From Opitutales bacterium (GTDB lineage Bacteria; Verrucomicrobiota; Verrucomicrobiia; Opitutales; Oceanipulchritudinaceae), in contig JAFGCZ010000006.1 in the NCBI GenBank assembly GCA_016932335.1, positions 124,001 to 188,000 on the forward strand: DNA of 64,000 bases, read 5' to 3'. Within the stretch, counting starts at the first letter, position 1. Each line of letters begins with the position of its first letter. This document shows positions 38,109 to 46,597 of the stretch, in pieces. The notes under the pieces are model-generated. The model did not search any database, was not told the DNA's origin, and was given only the letters and a program-made list of their open reading frames with translations. The translations under genes and the position numbers were made by a program.

Positions 38109-41100
38109 TTACTCAATGGAAATATGCTGCCCGTTCACAGTGGAGTAGAGACTACTCCGAACCGGGCGCTCATAGACCGTGCTCAATGCTTCCCGGTAGG
38201 CCCTGAGTTGTGGCGTGTAACTGGTGGCAATCTGTTCAACGCTTTGCCGGTCTGTTTTCCAGTCGATTAAGAGCACCTCTTCCTCATTGATTGCCAGAAA
38301 GTCAATATAGCCCTCGTAGGCCGTTCCTTCGCTGTTTCCGAAGAGAAAGGGCACTTCCGTATAGCGCCGGCCTGTAAATTTCAGAATATGCCCCAGCAAT
38401 TCCGATTCGAGAAAACGTTCCATTTCCGACCGACCTCTATCCGGTGCAGGGCAGCTTTCCAGACCTTCGTTCAACTGTGCCTTGATATCTGCTTCGTTGG
38501 AATTCCAGTCCACCGATTCCATGACTCCGTGCCACCAGTTCCCGTAAATCGTCGGATCCATCGGCATCACCGCTTCAGCTTCATCCTTGGCAAAATCGTT
38601 GCTCAACGCCGTTTCTTTTACCCAATGCATTGGAGCATCGTGGTGTGCCAGAGAGCTTGGTGTTATCCGGTTCCAGTCGGTTTTTAGGCGTTCTCCGGTC
38701 GCACCGTAGTTGGGGTGGATTCCTGGCTCAAATTCCAGTGGGTTTTCATTTTCCTCGTTGCGTTCACCTGAGATTAGAGCTTCCGGTAATTGAGCCAGAT
38801 CTAGCTCGTTTTGCGGGGTACACTCCAGCAGTTCACCGCAGCTGGATTTATTGTTTTTAAACCATTCCCTGTCATCGAAGATTACCAGCGTGTGGCGGGC
38901 GCGGGTCATTGCCACATAAAGCAGGCGTTCTTTTTCCTGACGGCTCGTATCATCCTTGCATGCTTTAATGCTTCCGTCATCCTGTTCTTTGTCGATCACT
39001 ACACAGTTTCCGCGACGGAAATAGTAGGGGTAGTGGTCGGCGCGGTCCTTCATCCCTCTATAGAAGAAGGGGAGAATCACCGCTTGAAATCCCAACCCTT
39101 TGGCCTTGTGCATGGTCAGTAACTGCACCGCTCCGGCCAGGGTTTGTCCCTCCGGTAAATCATCAGCCAGGCGCTTTTCCAAATCCTTAACCCATTCATC
39201 TGGAGACATTCTGCGGTCCTCCGCATTATCCGCTTCGACTAAAAGCCGGTCTAGCATGGCTAAAGATTCTTCCGCATTGAACTCCGGTAGGGCCTGCAGG
39301 CGCTCCTTTAAGCCGCAGCCGTTGACGAGATGCTCCAGCAGATCGTGCAGCGCCAGCGTTTCGGCTCTTTCTCGAAGTGTTTTCAACAGGGTTAAATAGG
39401 TGCAGGGGGCGGAATCATCCTGCGGAGGCGCCACCAGATTCAGCGGATGCGGTGCTTCGCGGTGGTAATATTGCCCGCAGTAGCGGGCAATCTCCCCGTC
39501 AGACACCGTAAAGACCTCCCGGAGAATGCCGGCCAGCTCAAAACTGTTGTAGGGATCGGTCATCACTTTAAGCAGTGCCGTAATCCAGATATATGCCGGG
39601 TTGTCCCTGTAGCATTCCGATCCCGAAACCAGTTGTGCGTTCACACCTTGTTCTTTCAGCGCTGTGTAAATAAGGGATAGCCAGGCTTTGCGCGGGCAGA
39701 GAATGGCCACCTGCTCCCAGGCGGATGCCTGCAGTGCGCTCGGCGACTGTGCTTTCAGCCACTTGGCAAAAGCTTTGGCATAAGCAATGTCTGGAGCAAT
39801 ATCCTTTGTTTCCTGCGCTAGCTTTGCGAAAACTACCTGTCCCTTTGCTGCATCGGGCCTTGATTGCATGTCCACAAAAGCCACTTGCCCGTGTGTACCG
39901 TTCAACAGGGACGGCATCCAGCGGTTCATTTTGGCCACAATGTGCTCGTCACAGCGCATGGTCACAGTAAACGCCAGTTCTTCCGCCGCACCCTGTTCTA
40001 CCAGTTGCTGACGCACTTTTTCGTAGAAGTATACATTGGCACGGCTGCTGTAGATGGATTGTTGCGGATCGCCCACCATGCAGAACCGCCCGGATTCCGG
40101 AGGCTCTGTCCCCAGTTCCAGCCAGCGACCGGCGGCTTTTGCGGGGCGGGCCAGTTCCAGCAATACCTCAAACTGAAATTCATCGGTATCCTGTGCTTCA
40201 TCCAGCAGGATGATCGGTGCCTCTGCCCTCAGTTCAGCGGCATATTCAGGATTTTTTACTACCTCCAGGGCCAGCAGCACAATGTCGTCGTAACTCACCT
40301 TTCCCTGATTCCTTCGAAAATCGAAAAAGGCTTGGGCAATGCCTTGGGCATACTCTAAGGAAACCTCCGAAAGCCAATCTTTCAACGGTCCGAAGGCTTC
40401 TGTTCCTGCGGCTATGATTTCCTTTCCGCCGTTGTTGATTTGCGGAATCGGGGCGTTTTTCCCTTCCTCAAAGGCGCGTTCCCATTGTTGTGCCAAACGT
40501 TGCCAGCGCAGGATATTGGCAGCACTCCGTCCCTTGGGTTTTACTTCCAGGATGGGTCCGATGTCGGTCACAGGGCGATGTAAGTCAGTCCTTACTGCGG
40601 AAGGGATGCCGAAGGGAACTTCCTGAGCCAGCTTCAATAAATCGGTTTGCGGCATCAGCTGGTGGATGGCTTTGCGCGTTTCCGCATTCATTTGTGGGTA
40701 TAATTCATCCCGACTGCGCAGAAAACGCGCCCACAGTTCCGCTGTATCGGTCACAATTTCCAGCTCCGGCGGCAGGCCCATTTTCAGGGCAAAGCGCTGG
40801 ACCAGTTTCAGGCAGTAGCTGTGGATCGTTCCGAAATAAGCTTTGCCCAGTTGAGCCATGGTTTCCGCTCCGGCATGCGCCTTTACGAGTTCGCTGCGTG
40901 CCCGTAAACTCATTTCCTGTGCTGCCTTGCGGGTGTAGGTCACCAATACCAGCCGCGGGAGAATCCTCGCTGCGCTGGAATCCTGTGCCGCCAGATGTAC
41001 AATGCGGTCTACAATGGCCGTTGTTTTGCCCACACCGGCCGGTGCTACCACCGAGAAATTTCGCATGGTCTCCGTCACAAAACGCTCTCTCTGGTCCGCA

Positions 41101-41129
41101 TCCGCTAATCTGGGTCTTTCGCTGCTCAT
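38109..41129 (-). CDS. addA: AddA-like UvrD-family helicase/nuclease
   Basis: The 1006-residue protein is a superfamily 1 helicase with a C-terminal RecB-type nuclease. Motifs in order: Walker A APAGVGKTTAIV (about 32-43), VTYTRKAAQEM, YDDIVLLALE, IILLDEAQDTDEFQFEVL, FCMVGDPQQSIYSSR, LTMHKAKGLGFQAVILPFF, RLLYVAMTRARHTLV, and the nuclease LLIDWKTDRQ near the end. AddA and AddB together unwind and trim double-strand breaks for recombination. The upstream gene ends where this starts (41129), so they are one operon. Compared with typical AddA (about 1200 residues) it is short. Confidence 0.87.
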   Translation of the reverse strand: MSSERPRLADADQRERFVTETMRNFSVVAPAGVGKTTAIVDRIVHLAAQDSSAARILPRLVLVTYTRKAAQEMSLRARSELVKAHAGAETMAQLGKAYFGTIHSYCLKLVQRFALKMGLPPELEIVTDTAELWARFLRSRDELYPQMNAETRKAIHQLMPQTDLLKLAQEVPFGIPSAVRTDLHRPVTDIGPILEVKPKGRSAANILRWQRLAQQWERAFEEGKNAPIPQINNGGKEIIAAGTEAFGPLKDWLSEVSLEYAQGIAQAFFDFRRNQGKVSYDDIVLLALEVVKNPEYAAELRAEAPIILLDEAQDTDEFQFEVLLELARPAKAAGRWLELGTEPPESGRFCMVGDPQQSIYSSRANVYFYEKVRQQLVEQGAAEELAFTVTMRCDEHIVAKMNRWMPSLLNGTHGQVAFVDMQSRPDAAKGQVVFAKLAQETKDIAPDIAYAKAFAKWLKAQSPSALQASAWEQVAILCPRKAWLSLIYTALKEQGVNAQLVSGSECYRDNPAYIWITALLKVMTDPYNSFELAGILREVFTVSDGEIARYCGQYYHREAPHPLNLVAPPQDDSAPCTYLTLLKTLRERAETLALHDLLEHLVNGCGLKERLQALPEFNAEESLAMLDRLLVEADNAEDRRMSPDEWVKDLEKRLADDLPEGQTLAGAVQLLTMHKAKGLGFQAVILPFFYRGMKDRADHYPYYFRRGNCVVIDKEQDDGSIKACKDDTSRQEKERLLYVAMTRARHTLVIFDDREWFKNNKSSCGELLECTPQNELDLAQLPEALISGERNEENENPLEFEPGIHPNYGATGERLKTDWNRITPSSLAHHDAPMHWVKETALSNDFAKDEAEAVMPMDPTIYGNWWHGVMESVDWNSNEADIKAQLNEGLESCPAPDRGRSEMERFLESELLGHILKFTGRRYTEVPFLFGNSEGTAYEGYIDFLAINEEEVLLIDWKTDRQSVEQIATSYTPQLRAYREALSTVYERPVRSSLYSTVNGQHISIE

Positions 41130-44044
41130 TATTGGGGAAAAGTGGGGTAGGTGAGGGCCCGTTTGGCCGAAAGGATCTCCTTATCAATCGGCAGAGTGGC
41201 TATGGGCAGTGCGTCATCACTGCCGAACGCAGGTGCTTTTTGCCCGAGAATTCCGCAGTGTTGCAGCTCAATCAACCCTTTCCAAAGTTCCAGAAATCCG
41301 GGTGTCAGATCCTCCGGCAAGGTAAGCCCTGTATTCAACTCTTCGTCCGGATGCAGGATGCTTGCTTGCGCCGCTCCGCCAAACAGATCGGACAACGCTA
41401 ATCCATAGAGCACCAGCTGCAGGGCCACTCCGTCTTTCTGCTTTTTCTCATTTTTCGGCAATTCTGTGCTGCCCGTTTTAAAATCAATGACCCAAGTCCG
41501 GTTCATCCCTGTTCCTTTGAAGACGCAGTCCATACGCCCGCTCAGGTTCAGTGCTTCAGACGCATCGTCATAATATATTTTAGTTCCGGTCGGCAGGTTC
41601 CATTCGCTGGCTACCTGTTCCCAGCCTTCCACATGTTCCAGCTTCTCGGCAATGAGCAGGGCTTTGTCGTGGATTTCCGACCACTGGTATTGCCACCAGT
41701 CCGGTAACATGCGCCCGCTTCCCGCAAAAACGGCTTCGGCTTCGCTCAGTTTTATCCTGGCATGTTCTGAGACCAGTGCGGGCCAAGTTTTTAGAATGCA
41801 TTCACACGGCAGAAATGCGTCCTTGCTTTCATTCGGCAGCTTCAGCCAGTCGTGTAGCCAGGTTCCGGTAACCAATGGAGACGATCGCAACACCGAGTAG
41901 TTTTCTGCCGGGCTTATCTTCAGGATTTTCTGGAACCAGGTACGTTCCGGGTTTAAGACCGCTCCCTCCCAGCTCTTGGCCGGCAGGCTCAATCCATGTG
42001 CTGGAGGCTCATCGTATCCGAAACTGTAGGCATCGTAAGGCATGGTTGCATCTCTGCGCCTTTTCCAGATCTCCACACAGGCGTCCCGTTCCGGGAATGC
42101 CAGTTCGGTTTCTCCTGTTCCCGCACTCTGGGCAAAGTAGTCTCCCATTTTCCGCAGACGGCTCAGATCGCCTTCTGTAGGAAGGCTTCCCCGGACGGCC
42201 AGCCAGGTCTTCAAAAACAGGTCGCCCGGCACGCAGGCCGCGCTTTTTTCTGAGGTAGGGTCCAGGGTCAGTGTCAACACCAGTTCACCGGACACCTGCT
42301 CCAGCAGGTTCAACCAGGCCGAATCCGCCAATACCCGCCTGTGTTCGCTGCTCAGCACATACCCGGGCGAGGCAATCCAGTGCCCTTCGCCCTGCGATCC
42401 CGTCATCACGGCCGCCTCATTGAGGTGCTGGATGCGGCTGTCGGGCAGAAAATGATTCTCGTGGCCTTCTCCCGGCCAGCCTTCCTGATTCAGTCCGGTA
42501 AAAATGGCATGGCTGAAAGGAATGTATGCCGCAGATGCGTAATCCACCACCTGAATGGCGCTGAAGACCGCTCGCCCTGGCGTTTGCCGGGTTTTTCCCG
42601 GAGTGCGCATGCGCTCGCGGAACCAGCCGACAAAATGCCTGCGGCTGAGCCCATTGCTCAGCACGCTTTGCAGCGGGCGTGTGTAGTGTTCTCCCTCATT
42701 CCACTGTGCTTTCAGCTCCAAAGCCTCCAACAACCCGGAAACCGCGGCTATGTAGCCACTCAAGGAGTTACTTTTCGGCAACAGCGTCCACTCTCCCAAC
42801 AGTTTTAGCGCTTCGGGTTTTGACTCCACATATTGCCGGCAAAGGTAAGCGATCGGTTCCCAGTCATCCACGCACAGCAAGCCAAATGCTTGGTCGATGG
42901 CTTTGTTCAGGTGCATGGCCGCTTGAAGCTGCCCGGGGTAGAGTAGCACCAGCTTTTTCAGGAATTCCAAATACGTTGTAATCTGTGGTGTTTCCTGCCA
43001 CTGAGCCCAGGCCAGCAGTGTCTGTTGCTGTAGATTGGCCCCGGCATAGGTTCCCCGCATATCGTGGTGCGGAATATTCAGCCGCGTCAACTCGCTGCTC
43101 ACTTCTCTGGCCAGACTGCTCAGGCGTGGAACGACGATGCCGACAGGACCGCTGCCACTTTCCTCGGTAAAGGCCACCGCCTGTGCTACTGCGGCCCGTG
43201 CTTCGATACGTAAATTGGAGAACGCCCGGAATTTCAACCCTTCCGGCGGTTCCGGCAGCGACTTACCTTCTGCAATCAACTCCCCCAGCGGTGCAAAACG
43301 GGGCAAGTCTCCACTCTCCTCCACATATTCAAAACTGCCGTAGGCCTCTTCCCATTGCCCGGTCCAGATACTTTCCATCTGACTCTGGTTGCCTGTGCTG
43401 TGGCAAACCATACTGAAACGCGATGCCCGAATACCGGCTTGCAACAATGGAAAATGCTCCATCTCTTCGGCGCCGAACCCGTAAATAAGCAAATGGCTGA
43501 ACTGTGGCACGTCCGGTTTCAGAGGCTTCAGTGCTTTGTTCCGGTCGTATACCGTTTCCAGACCGGCCGCCTGTTTCAGCTCTTTGGCTCCGCGAAGGAT
43601 TTCCAGGTGCACCGGGCTTTCGATGGCCTGTTCGCTGTAGCCGGCGGCCGAAAGCGCATCCCAGGCCCGCAGCAACTCATCCGGCTGTTGGGCTACGATA
43701 GCCGCCTCGGGATACTCTGCAACCAATCCTTCTGCGGTATGGCTCAACAACAGCCGCAGGTCCTCGCGCACCGCAATCGGTGCATCCAGCCCCGCCGCCG
43801 CGCTCAGTCGCTCCCGCAACTGTCCCGGCGTCAATACATGCACATTGAAGATGCCGATGCCTGCCTCCAGCACCATGCGCTTGACGGCCGCGCCCACTGC
43901 CTGGCTTGGCACCAGCAGTGCGGCCGGCTCGTTATGCCTGCCCAGAGTCTGTTCACAGGCCTTAAACCAGGGCAACACCACAGCATCTCTCAAGGCCGCG
44001 GCGTTGGGCCCGGCCAGGAGAGAGGTCTGTGGTTCAAATACCAT
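41129..44044 (-). CDS. addB: AddB-like nuclease/inactive helicase partner
   Basis: A 971-residue protein with an N-terminal inactivated helicase-like part and a C-terminal PD-(D/E)XK nuclease (LNLSGRMDCVFKGTGMNRTWVIDFKTGS, then GVALQLVLYGLAL). The start (LLAGPNAAALRDAVVLPWF) has no Walker A lysine, so unlike many AddB proteins it should not bind ATP there. I also see no clear cysteine set for the iron-sulfur cluster known in AddB. Its stop overlaps the start codon of the addA-like gene. It acts on DNA ends together with AddA; the RexB subtype is an alternative name. Confidence 0.82.
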   Translation of the reverse strand: MVFEPQTSLLAGPNAAALRDAVVLPWFKACEQTLGRHNEPAALLVPSQAVGAAVKRMVLEAGIGIFNVHVLTPGQLRERLSAAAGLDAPIAVREDLRLLLSHTAEGLVAEYPEAAIVAQQPDELLRAWDALSAAGYSEQAIESPVHLEILRGAKELKQAAGLETVYDRNKALKPLKPDVPQFSHLLIYGFGAEEMEHFPLLQAGIRASRFSMVCHSTGNQSQMESIWTGQWEEAYGSFEYVEESGDLPRFAPLGELIAEGKSLPEPPEGLKFRAFSNLRIEARAAVAQAVAFTEESGSGPVGIVVPRLSSLAREVSSELTRLNIPHHDMRGTYAGANLQQQTLLAWAQWQETPQITTYLEFLKKLVLLYPGQLQAAMHLNKAIDQAFGLLCVDDWEPIAYLCRQYVESKPEALKLLGEWTLLPKSNSLSGYIAAVSGLLEALELKAQWNEGEHYTRPLQSVLSNGLSRRHFVGWFRERMRTPGKTRQTPGRAVFSAIQVVDYASAAYIPFSHAIFTGLNQEGWPGEGHENHFLPDSRIQHLNEAAVMTGSQGEGHWIASPGYVLSSEHRRVLADSAWLNLLEQVSGELVLTLTLDPTSEKSAACVPGDLFLKTWLAVRGSLPTEGDLSRLRKMGDYFAQSAGTGETELAFPERDACVEIWKRRRDATMPYDAYSFGYDEPPAHGLSLPAKSWEGAVLNPERTWFQKILKISPAENYSVLRSSPLVTGTWLHDWLKLPNESKDAFLPCECILKTWPALVSEHARIKLSEAEAVFAGSGRMLPDWWQYQWSEIHDKALLIAEKLEHVEGWEQVASEWNLPTGTKIYYDDASEALNLSGRMDCVFKGTGMNRTWVIDFKTGSTELPKNEKKQKDGVALQLVLYGLALSDLFGGAAQASILHPDEELNTGLTLPEDLTPGFLELWKGLIELQHCGILGQKAPAFGSDDALPIATLPIDKEILSAKRALTYPTFPQ

Positions 44045-44067
44045 ATGCGTGCAGCCTAGCAGATCTG

Positions 44068-44823
44068 TTATTTGCCTCCAAGCAAATCTCCCAACAGACC
44101 ACTTCCGCCGCGCTTAACTTCGCCTTGGCTGCCCATTCCGGACGCTGCCGCCACACGGTCGGCCAGGCGGGAGAAGGGCATGCTTTGCAGGTAAACTTTT
44201 CCGGGTCCGCGCAACAGCGCCATAAAGAGACCTTCACCCCCAAACAGCGCATTTTTGAAGCCTCCGGCAAACTGAATATCGTAATCCACGCTGCGTTCCA
44301 TGGCTACCAGACAGCCGGTATCCAACCGCAGGGTTTCTCCGGGTTGTAAAGTGCGTTCAATAATGCAGCCGCCGGCATGGATAAAGGCCATTCCATCGCC
44401 CTTGAGGCGCTGCAGAATAAAGCCCTCGCCACCGAACAGACCGGCTCCGAAACGCTTCGTGAAGGCTACTTCGATTTCAATGCCGTTGGCGGCACACAAA
44501 AAAGCATCCTTTTGGCAGATCAGTTCGCCGCTGAATTGCATCAGGTCCACCGGAATAATCTTGCCGGGGTAGGGGGCGGCAAAACCCACATGAGACTTCC
44601 CATGCCCTTTGTTCTGAAAGCTGGTGATAAAAAAGCCTTCGCCGGCAATCGCCCGCTTCAGTCCTTTGAAGAGACCTCCGCCGGTCGATGTCTGCATCTC
44701 GATGCCGTCTTCCATGTAGCACATGGCTCCGGTTTCCGCCCGTACGGCTTCGCCCGGATCCAGTTCAATTTCTACCAGTTGGGCATCATCGCCGTACACT
44801 TTGTAATCGATTACATCTGCCAT
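44068..44823 (-). CDS. AIM24/TIGR00266-family protein
   Basis: The 251-residue protein has the AIM24 beta-sheet pattern: QLVEIELDPGEAVRAETGAMCYMEDGIEM, GLFKGLKRAIAGEGFFITSF, FAAPYPGKIIPVDL and FGGEGFILQRLKGDGMAFIHAGG. The end is Gly-rich (GLLGDLLGGK). The family is common in bacteria, archaea and fungi, with no settled biochemical role. It lies on the minus strand 24 bp before addB. Its upstream region contains a short CCCGT/ACGGG hairpin (44850-44866) and then the first copy of the 39-bp repeat. Confidence 0.85.
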   Translation of the reverse strand: MADVIDYKVYGDDAQLVEIELDPGEAVRAETGAMCYMEDGIEMQTSTGGGLFKGLKRAIAGEGFFITSFQNKGHGKSHVGFAAPYPGKIIPVDLMQFSGELICQKDAFLCAANGIEIEVAFTKRFGAGLFGGEGFILQRLKGDGMAFIHAGGCIIERTLQPGETLRLDTGCLVAMERSVDYDIQFAGGFKNALFGGEGLFMALLRGPGKVYLQSMPFSRLADRVAAASGMGSQGEVKRGGSGLLGDLLGGK

Positions 44824-44947
44824 TTTCTTCGTCTGTTTGGATTAGTGGAGTTCCCGTTTTTCACGGGAGATTAACGAAAAACATGCCTGTTTTTGTCTCT
44901 TTTGTTAAGGATAATATAACTGCAACAGCAGAAAGTTTTACTGATCC

Positions 44948-44986
44948 TTACGTAATCCCCGTTACGTGCTTACAATTAAGAGGATT
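44948..44986. repeat. 39-bp direct repeat, copy A (duplicate of the EamA gene 3' end)
   Basis: Identical over 39 bp to 46559-46597. It holds a 6-bp inverted repeat (ACGTAA with TTACGT, 6-base loop). It contributes the last two bases of the stop codon of the reverse transcriptase gene (44985-44987). The flanks outside the match differ on both sides (CTGATCC here, AATCTTA at the other copy). Confidence 0.97.
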
Positions 44987-46517
44987 ATGAAAAATTTATA
45001 AATTCAAAATTTGATTTTTTTAAATCAGCTAAAAATCCTTGTCCAATTCCTTCAAGTTTATTGATATCATATACTAAATATAGTAAAAGCCAGTATTTGT
45101 CATTTTCATTTTCTATTAGAAATTTAGTTATTTCTCTTTGAAAAGAAACTAATTTAAATTTCCTAGCATACTCCCATAATAAGCATATTAATATACAATC
45201 TTTTGTTTTAATTATGCTTTGACATGTTTGTAGTTCTGATAATACTGTTTTCCCTATGTTTTCTTTCACAGAGATGTATATAAGTTGAGAAATTGCTTCT
45301 GTTGCGTTATCTCTGATCCAAATGTGGGTAATTGAGTTTATAAATCTAATTAATAATAATTTGGTATCCCTGTTTCTGAGATTTACTATTCCATATTGAT
45401 GTAGAAATCTTGAAAGATAAGGCTTTTTCTCTGTTATTTTTAGCCAAAACCTGAAGATATCTTTCTTCGAATATCGACAAATATGTTTGCTTGATAAAGT
45501 TTTTAATGCGTAGGAAATAGGAGCATCTGTTTTTTCTTTTTTGGCGATATTTAACGCTGAATCGATGTATTTATATGCTGAAGTTGAGTTGATAGCTCTT
45601 TTGGATTCTATTTTTAGAGTTTTAGTCCAGCTTTCTTTGTATCTGTTCTCTTCTATTTTTATTTTGTTTGTGTTTAACGCTAAGTCAAAAGATTTTAATT
45701 CTTGGTCTAGTCTTCTGATGAAGTCATTTCCTTCTTTTCTGCTTTTACAGAAAAAGTGATAGTCATCAATGTATCTAATGAAATTTACGAATCCACTTTC
45801 TTGAAGATTATAATCTATAGTTGTTAGTATTATTTCTGAGATTACATTTGATGATACTGGACCAATTAGAATTCCATTAGTTTCCGCATCTTTTATGTTT
45901 CTTGTGAGTCTATCAATTATTGCTCCTTTTGTGTCTCTTTTGTTTTTCTTAGAGAACTCTTTTCCGTGAAGTGCCCATGATATTGAATGTGTGTATATAC
46001 TTCTAAAAAAATTAGATATATCAGCGTAACAACAATATGTTGCTGTTTCTCTTAGTGTTTCTATTTCTGGGTGATATTCGTTGTCGTGTGCTGTGTAATT
46101 CATGTTAAAAATACGTCCATCAAAAAGGTTTTTAACATGGATCTGAGATGCTTTAGGTTTTGGTCTGTTGCAATGGGTGAAAATTTCTTTCCAATGTTCT
46201 GAAAGAAACATTGCCTGGATTATATATGGTTCTGGATGAGGTATTCCCATTTCTCTTGGAATTGGAATGTCTCTCAATGCAGTGTAACGTATGTAGTCAC
46301 GTTCTTTGGTTCTTTTTGTGATTTGATCTCTGGCCCAGTTTGATTTCAAATTTGATAAACCTATGCTTGTAAAGCATGTAGGCATTTTTTCTGAAAAAAG
46401 ACCGTGGTCAATTAAGCCTATTTTTAAATCTTCTCCATTTAAGAGGGTGACATGATCAATAGAATCTAATCCAGGAAGTATTTTTTTTAAAAAATAAGAT
46501 GAGATGTCTTTATCCAT
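44985..46517 (-). CDS. Reverse transcriptase of the Abi/DRT (unknown-group) type
   Basis: The 510-residue protein has an RT core: motif A YADISNFF (164-171, D166), motif B NGILIGPVSSNVISE (214-228), motif C RYIDDYHFF (248-256, D251 and D252), and motif D-like LALNTNKIKIE. The N-terminal segment YTALRDIPIPREMGIPHPEPYIIQAM resembles that of defence-related RTs. After the palm, about 240 helical residues have no maturase, endonuclease or nitrilase motif that I can see, and there is no retron msr-msd room upstream (41 bp to the repeat). Known relatives give phage defence by DNA synthesis. The gene is AT-rich and rare-codon rich next to its neighbours, a sign of transfer. Confidence 0.85.
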   Translation of the reverse strand: MDKDISSYFLKKILPGLDSIDHVTLLNGEDLKIGLIDHGLFSEKMPTCFTSIGLSNLKSNWARDQITKRTKERDYIRYTALRDIPIPREMGIPHPEPYIIQAMFLSEHWKEIFTHCNRPKPKASQIHVKNLFDGRIFNMNYTAHDNEYHPEIETLRETATYCCYADISNFFRSIYTHSISWALHGKEFSKKNKRDTKGAIIDRLTRNIKDAETNGILIGPVSSNVISEIILTTIDYNLQESGFVNFIRYIDDYHFFCKSRKEGNDFIRRLDQELKSFDLALNTNKIKIEENRYKESWTKTLKIESKRAINSTSAYKYIDSALNIAKKEKTDAPISYALKTLSSKHICRYSKKDIFRFWLKITEKKPYLSRFLHQYGIVNLRNRDTKLLLIRFINSITHIWIRDNATEAISQLIYISVKENIGKTVLSELQTCQSIIKTKDCILICLLWEYARKFKLVSFQREITKFLIENENDKYWLLLYLVYDINKLEGIGQGFLADLKKSNFEFINFS

Positions 46518-46558
46518 AAAGATCTTTATGTAAAAATATATCAGAAAAACAATCTTAT

Positions 46559-46597
46559 TTACGTAATCCCCGTTACGTGCTTACAATTAAGAGGATT
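46559..46597. repeat. 39-bp direct repeat, copy B (within the EamA gene 3' end)
   Basis: The second copy of the repeat found at 44948-44986. On the minus strand it encodes the C-terminal residues I-L-L-I-V-S-T and the stop of the EamA gene and continues 14 bp past the stop. This is presumably the original site, since it belongs to a complete gene. Confidence 0.97.

Larger units (their letters stand above)
44948..46597. mobile_element. One-gene insertion carrying a reverse transcriptase between 39-bp direct repeats
   Basis: The block between the two repeats (44987-46558, 1572 bp) consists of one AT-rich reverse transcriptase gene plus 41 bp of leader; by eye it is near 30% GC, with neighbours well above 50%. 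One repeat contains the last codons and stop of the EamA transporter, so the insertion kept that gene intact, as att-site integration does. No integrase, transposase or terminal inverted repeat is present. The repeats may be att-like core sequences or a target-site duplication; the sequence alone does not decide. Confidence 0.75.

Noticed and set aside
44985-46517. Reverse transcriptase as part of a group II intron or a retron
   Set aside because: No maturase X or endonuclease motif, no domain V-like structure, no splice context; and only 41 bp lie upstream within the repeats, too short for an msr-msd. The gene also has direct repeats on both sides, which introns do not make.
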